DNA of 64,000 nucleotides from JBCCGR01 sp039029195 (GTDB lineage Bacteria; Pseudomonadota; Alphaproteobacteria; Rhizobiales; Rhizobiaceae): assembly GCA_039029195.1 (NCBI GenBank), contig JBCCGR010000009.1, positions 62,001 to 126,000 on the forward strand, written 5' to 3'. This document shows, piece after piece, positions 62,857-64,000 of the stretch. The notes under the pieces were generated by a model. It was not told the origin of the DNA, made no database searches, and was given only the letters and a program-made list of their open reading frames with translations. Each line of letters opens with the position of its first letter. The first letter of the stretch is position 1. The position numbers were made by a program, and so were the translations under genes.

Positions 62857-63582
62857 TTTCTTTGCCTGTTCAGACCGATATTTCTTGTCCTGCTCAAGCC
62901 ACCAGCTCATCTGTCCCCAAACCAGATTGGCATGTTTCGCGAGATCCGTCGCTCTGAATTCCGCACTGGTCTCTTTTAGGGCATCCGCAGCCATTGAGAT
63001 CATCTCGAACACGTACTCGAAATAGACTGGGTCTGCTAAATATGCATGCTCCAAGTCCTCCCCACCTAAATCCAGCGCCACTTGTGTCAGTCCACGCGTC
63101 CACTTTCCCAAATCGCTCGTTGCGCTCAATTCTCCAAACAACTCGAACTCTCCGTTGTTAGCGGTGGCTAGTGTGAACGGAACACCAGTCTGTGAGCGAA
63201 CGAGCATTGTGTCGAGACACTTGTAAAACCGCTCCTCAGCATTCTTTTCTTTGACCAAATTCAGCTCTTCGCGCATGTGATCAGCCTGCGCCTCGAGTGC
63301 CTTACTGCTCGCTGCCACCTCTATGCGCGTTTGCTCCAGTTCCTCCCGTTGGGCTTTCAGTTCAAGCGACTGAATGAACACGGCGATCACCAGCCATACG
63401 AAAGCCAACGGTGCTGATGCTCCGGCGAGGAAATCGCCCAACTCATTGGGGGTGAGACAGGAAAATTTATCGAGGAAACCGTTCCAATTGGTGCACTTCC
63501 TGGACTCTTCCAGTTTGGTTGGGTTCAACGTTGCTGAAAACAGATACGTGACTATGGCTATGTAGGCGAACGAGCCCACCAC
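62842..63582 (-). CDS. unrecognised membrane-anchored coiled-coil protein
   Basis: A 246-residue protein. A first hydrophobic helix (about 2-18) and a second (LAGASAPLAFVWLVIAVFIQ, about 52-71) are joined by a 35-residue loop with two cysteines. After the second helix comes a heptad-like coil (about 72-115, LKAQREELEQTRIEVAASS), then a globular acidic domain with WWLEQDKKYRSEQAKK at the end. The helix-plus-coil arrangement (GDFLAG-x-APLAF) is one I associate with small phage- or island-borne membrane proteins, some called abortive-infection-like, but no catalytic motif is visible and I cannot assign a function. Its location just 3' of a tRNA gene is typical of accessory DNA. Confidence 0.7.
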   Translation of the reverse strand: MVGSFAYIAIVTYLFSATLNPTKLEESRKCTNWNGFLDKFSCLTPNELGDFLAGASAPLAFVWLVIAVFIQSLELKAQREELEQTRIEVAASSKALEAQADHMREELNLVKEKNAEERFYKCLDTMLVRSQTGVPFTLATANNGEFELFGELSATSDLGKWTRGLTQVALDLGGEDLEHAYLADPVYFEYVFEMISMAADALKETSAEFRATDLAKHANLVWGQMSWWLEQDKKYRSEQAKKTGAI

Positions 63583-63683
63583 ACCCAGTAAGCAGCCATC
63601 TTCCCGACATCCATTTGGCTAACGCTTTCATTGGCCAACAGAAGGTGTGTGTGTGGCTCTGATCGACATTGCCATCCGACCCT

Positions 63684-64000
63684 CTACTTCTTCTTATCGG
63701 ATTTGCCCGGATCGAAGGTCTCTTCAACGGCCTCAAAGGCGTTCAATGCGGCTTGAATGGCCTTGCGGACGCGCCTCACGAGCATCAACAACGGTTTGAC
63801 TGCTGCTCCGGTTGTCTTCCAGAACTGCTCCAGCATATTCTCTGTGTCTTCAAGCACCAAAGTGACATGCTGCAGAGGCCGCATCGGTTTGAGCACATCC
63901 TTTTCAACCGAAACGTCGTGGCGTGCCAGTTCGACGGTTGCAACAAGAATTCCAAGCTCGTGCTCGCTAAATGGAAGCACCTGGGCGTTCGATCTTTCTG
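63684..64000 (-). CDS. unrecognised protein, 5' end outside window
   Basis: The frame is open to the window edge, so the N-terminus is missing. A GTG at 63980 is an internal possibility only. The visible 105 or so residues are helical, with TLVLEDTENMLEQFWKTTG and VRRVRKAIQAALNAFEAVEETF, and finish in a lysine-rich tail. There is no membrane helix or known motif. It is on the same strand as the membrane coiled-coil gene, 101 bp upstream of it, and may form a pair with it. The 63583-63683 gap shows nothing else. Confidence 0.5.
   Translation of the reverse strand, partial: ERSNAQVLPFSEHELGILVATVELARHDVSVEKDVLKPMRPLQHVTLVLEDTENMLEQFWKTTGAAVKPLLMLVRRVRKAIQAALNAFEAVEETFDPGKSDKKK

Noticed and set aside
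62634..62897. Minus-strand frame of 87 codons covering the tRNA
   Set aside because: It is the antisense reading of tRNA-Arg (the familiar spurious peptide D-R-I-R-T-C-D-L) and not a gene.

Overview
The window looks like chromosomal DNA of a moderately GC-rich alphaproteobacterium, most likely in the Hyphomicrobiales (Rhizobiales) and perhaps marine. The clues are the number of ABC and TRAP importers with Tat or Sec substrate-binding proteins, GGGAGG-type ribosome sites, abundant palindromic intergenic repeats, and an ABC ATPase ending in a domain that I recall from rhizobial NuoE proteins. No rRNA, CRISPR array, integrase or intact insertion sequence was seen. One tRNA-Arg(CCG) lies near the right end.

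Region 1 (1-15675) is an exopolysaccharide locus of the Wzx/Wzy type. It holds a partial sugar epimerase, a class III aminotransferase, a GT-C-like membrane protein, a GumC/Wzz chain-length protein without a kinase domain, a Tat-exported GH10 glycanase, a Wzx-like flippase, a minus-strand run of overlapping glycosyltransferase genes (GT4, WecG/TagA type, DUF6492-like), and a GT2 plus Wzy/O-antigen-ligase pair. The initiating sugar transferase and outer-membrane exporter are not in the window.

Region 2 (15639-31522) carries a dienoyl-CoA-isomerase-like crotonase, an oligopeptide-type ABC importer whose fused DppD-DppF ATPase has an alanine/lysine-rich linker and a NuoE-like C-terminal domain, a threonine aldolase, a TRAP transporter and a D-amino-acid-dehydrogenase-like flavoenzyme.

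Region 3 (29651-41422) is the most unusual part. A 7TM sensor histidine kinase and its NarL-type regulator sit beside two tandem autotransporter-like proteins that share an almost identical unknown N-terminal domain but differ in passenger and barrel. A CHASE2-adenylate cyclase and a secreted FecR-domain protein with a very basic tail follow. I read this as a candidate envelope sensing and cyclic-nucleotide signalling module.

Region 4 (41735-62551) is catabolic. It has a complete branched-chain-amino-acid-type ABC operon (SBP, LivH, LivM, LivG, LivF) coupled to a serine hydrolase, then acyl-CoA and oxidoreductase enzymes, a small cluster with a 2-hydroxychromene-2-carboxylate isomerase-like protein, a DhlA-type haloalkane dehalogenase and a cupin, an L,D-transpeptidase-like protein, and a second oligopeptide-type importer split around a divergent promoter region.

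Region 5 (62654-64000) has the tRNA-Arg followed by two unrecognised genes that may begin an accessory segment. A family of about 120-bp palindromic repeats occurs four times in the larger gaps. Two copies sit inside about 207-bp elements with terminal inverted repeats.
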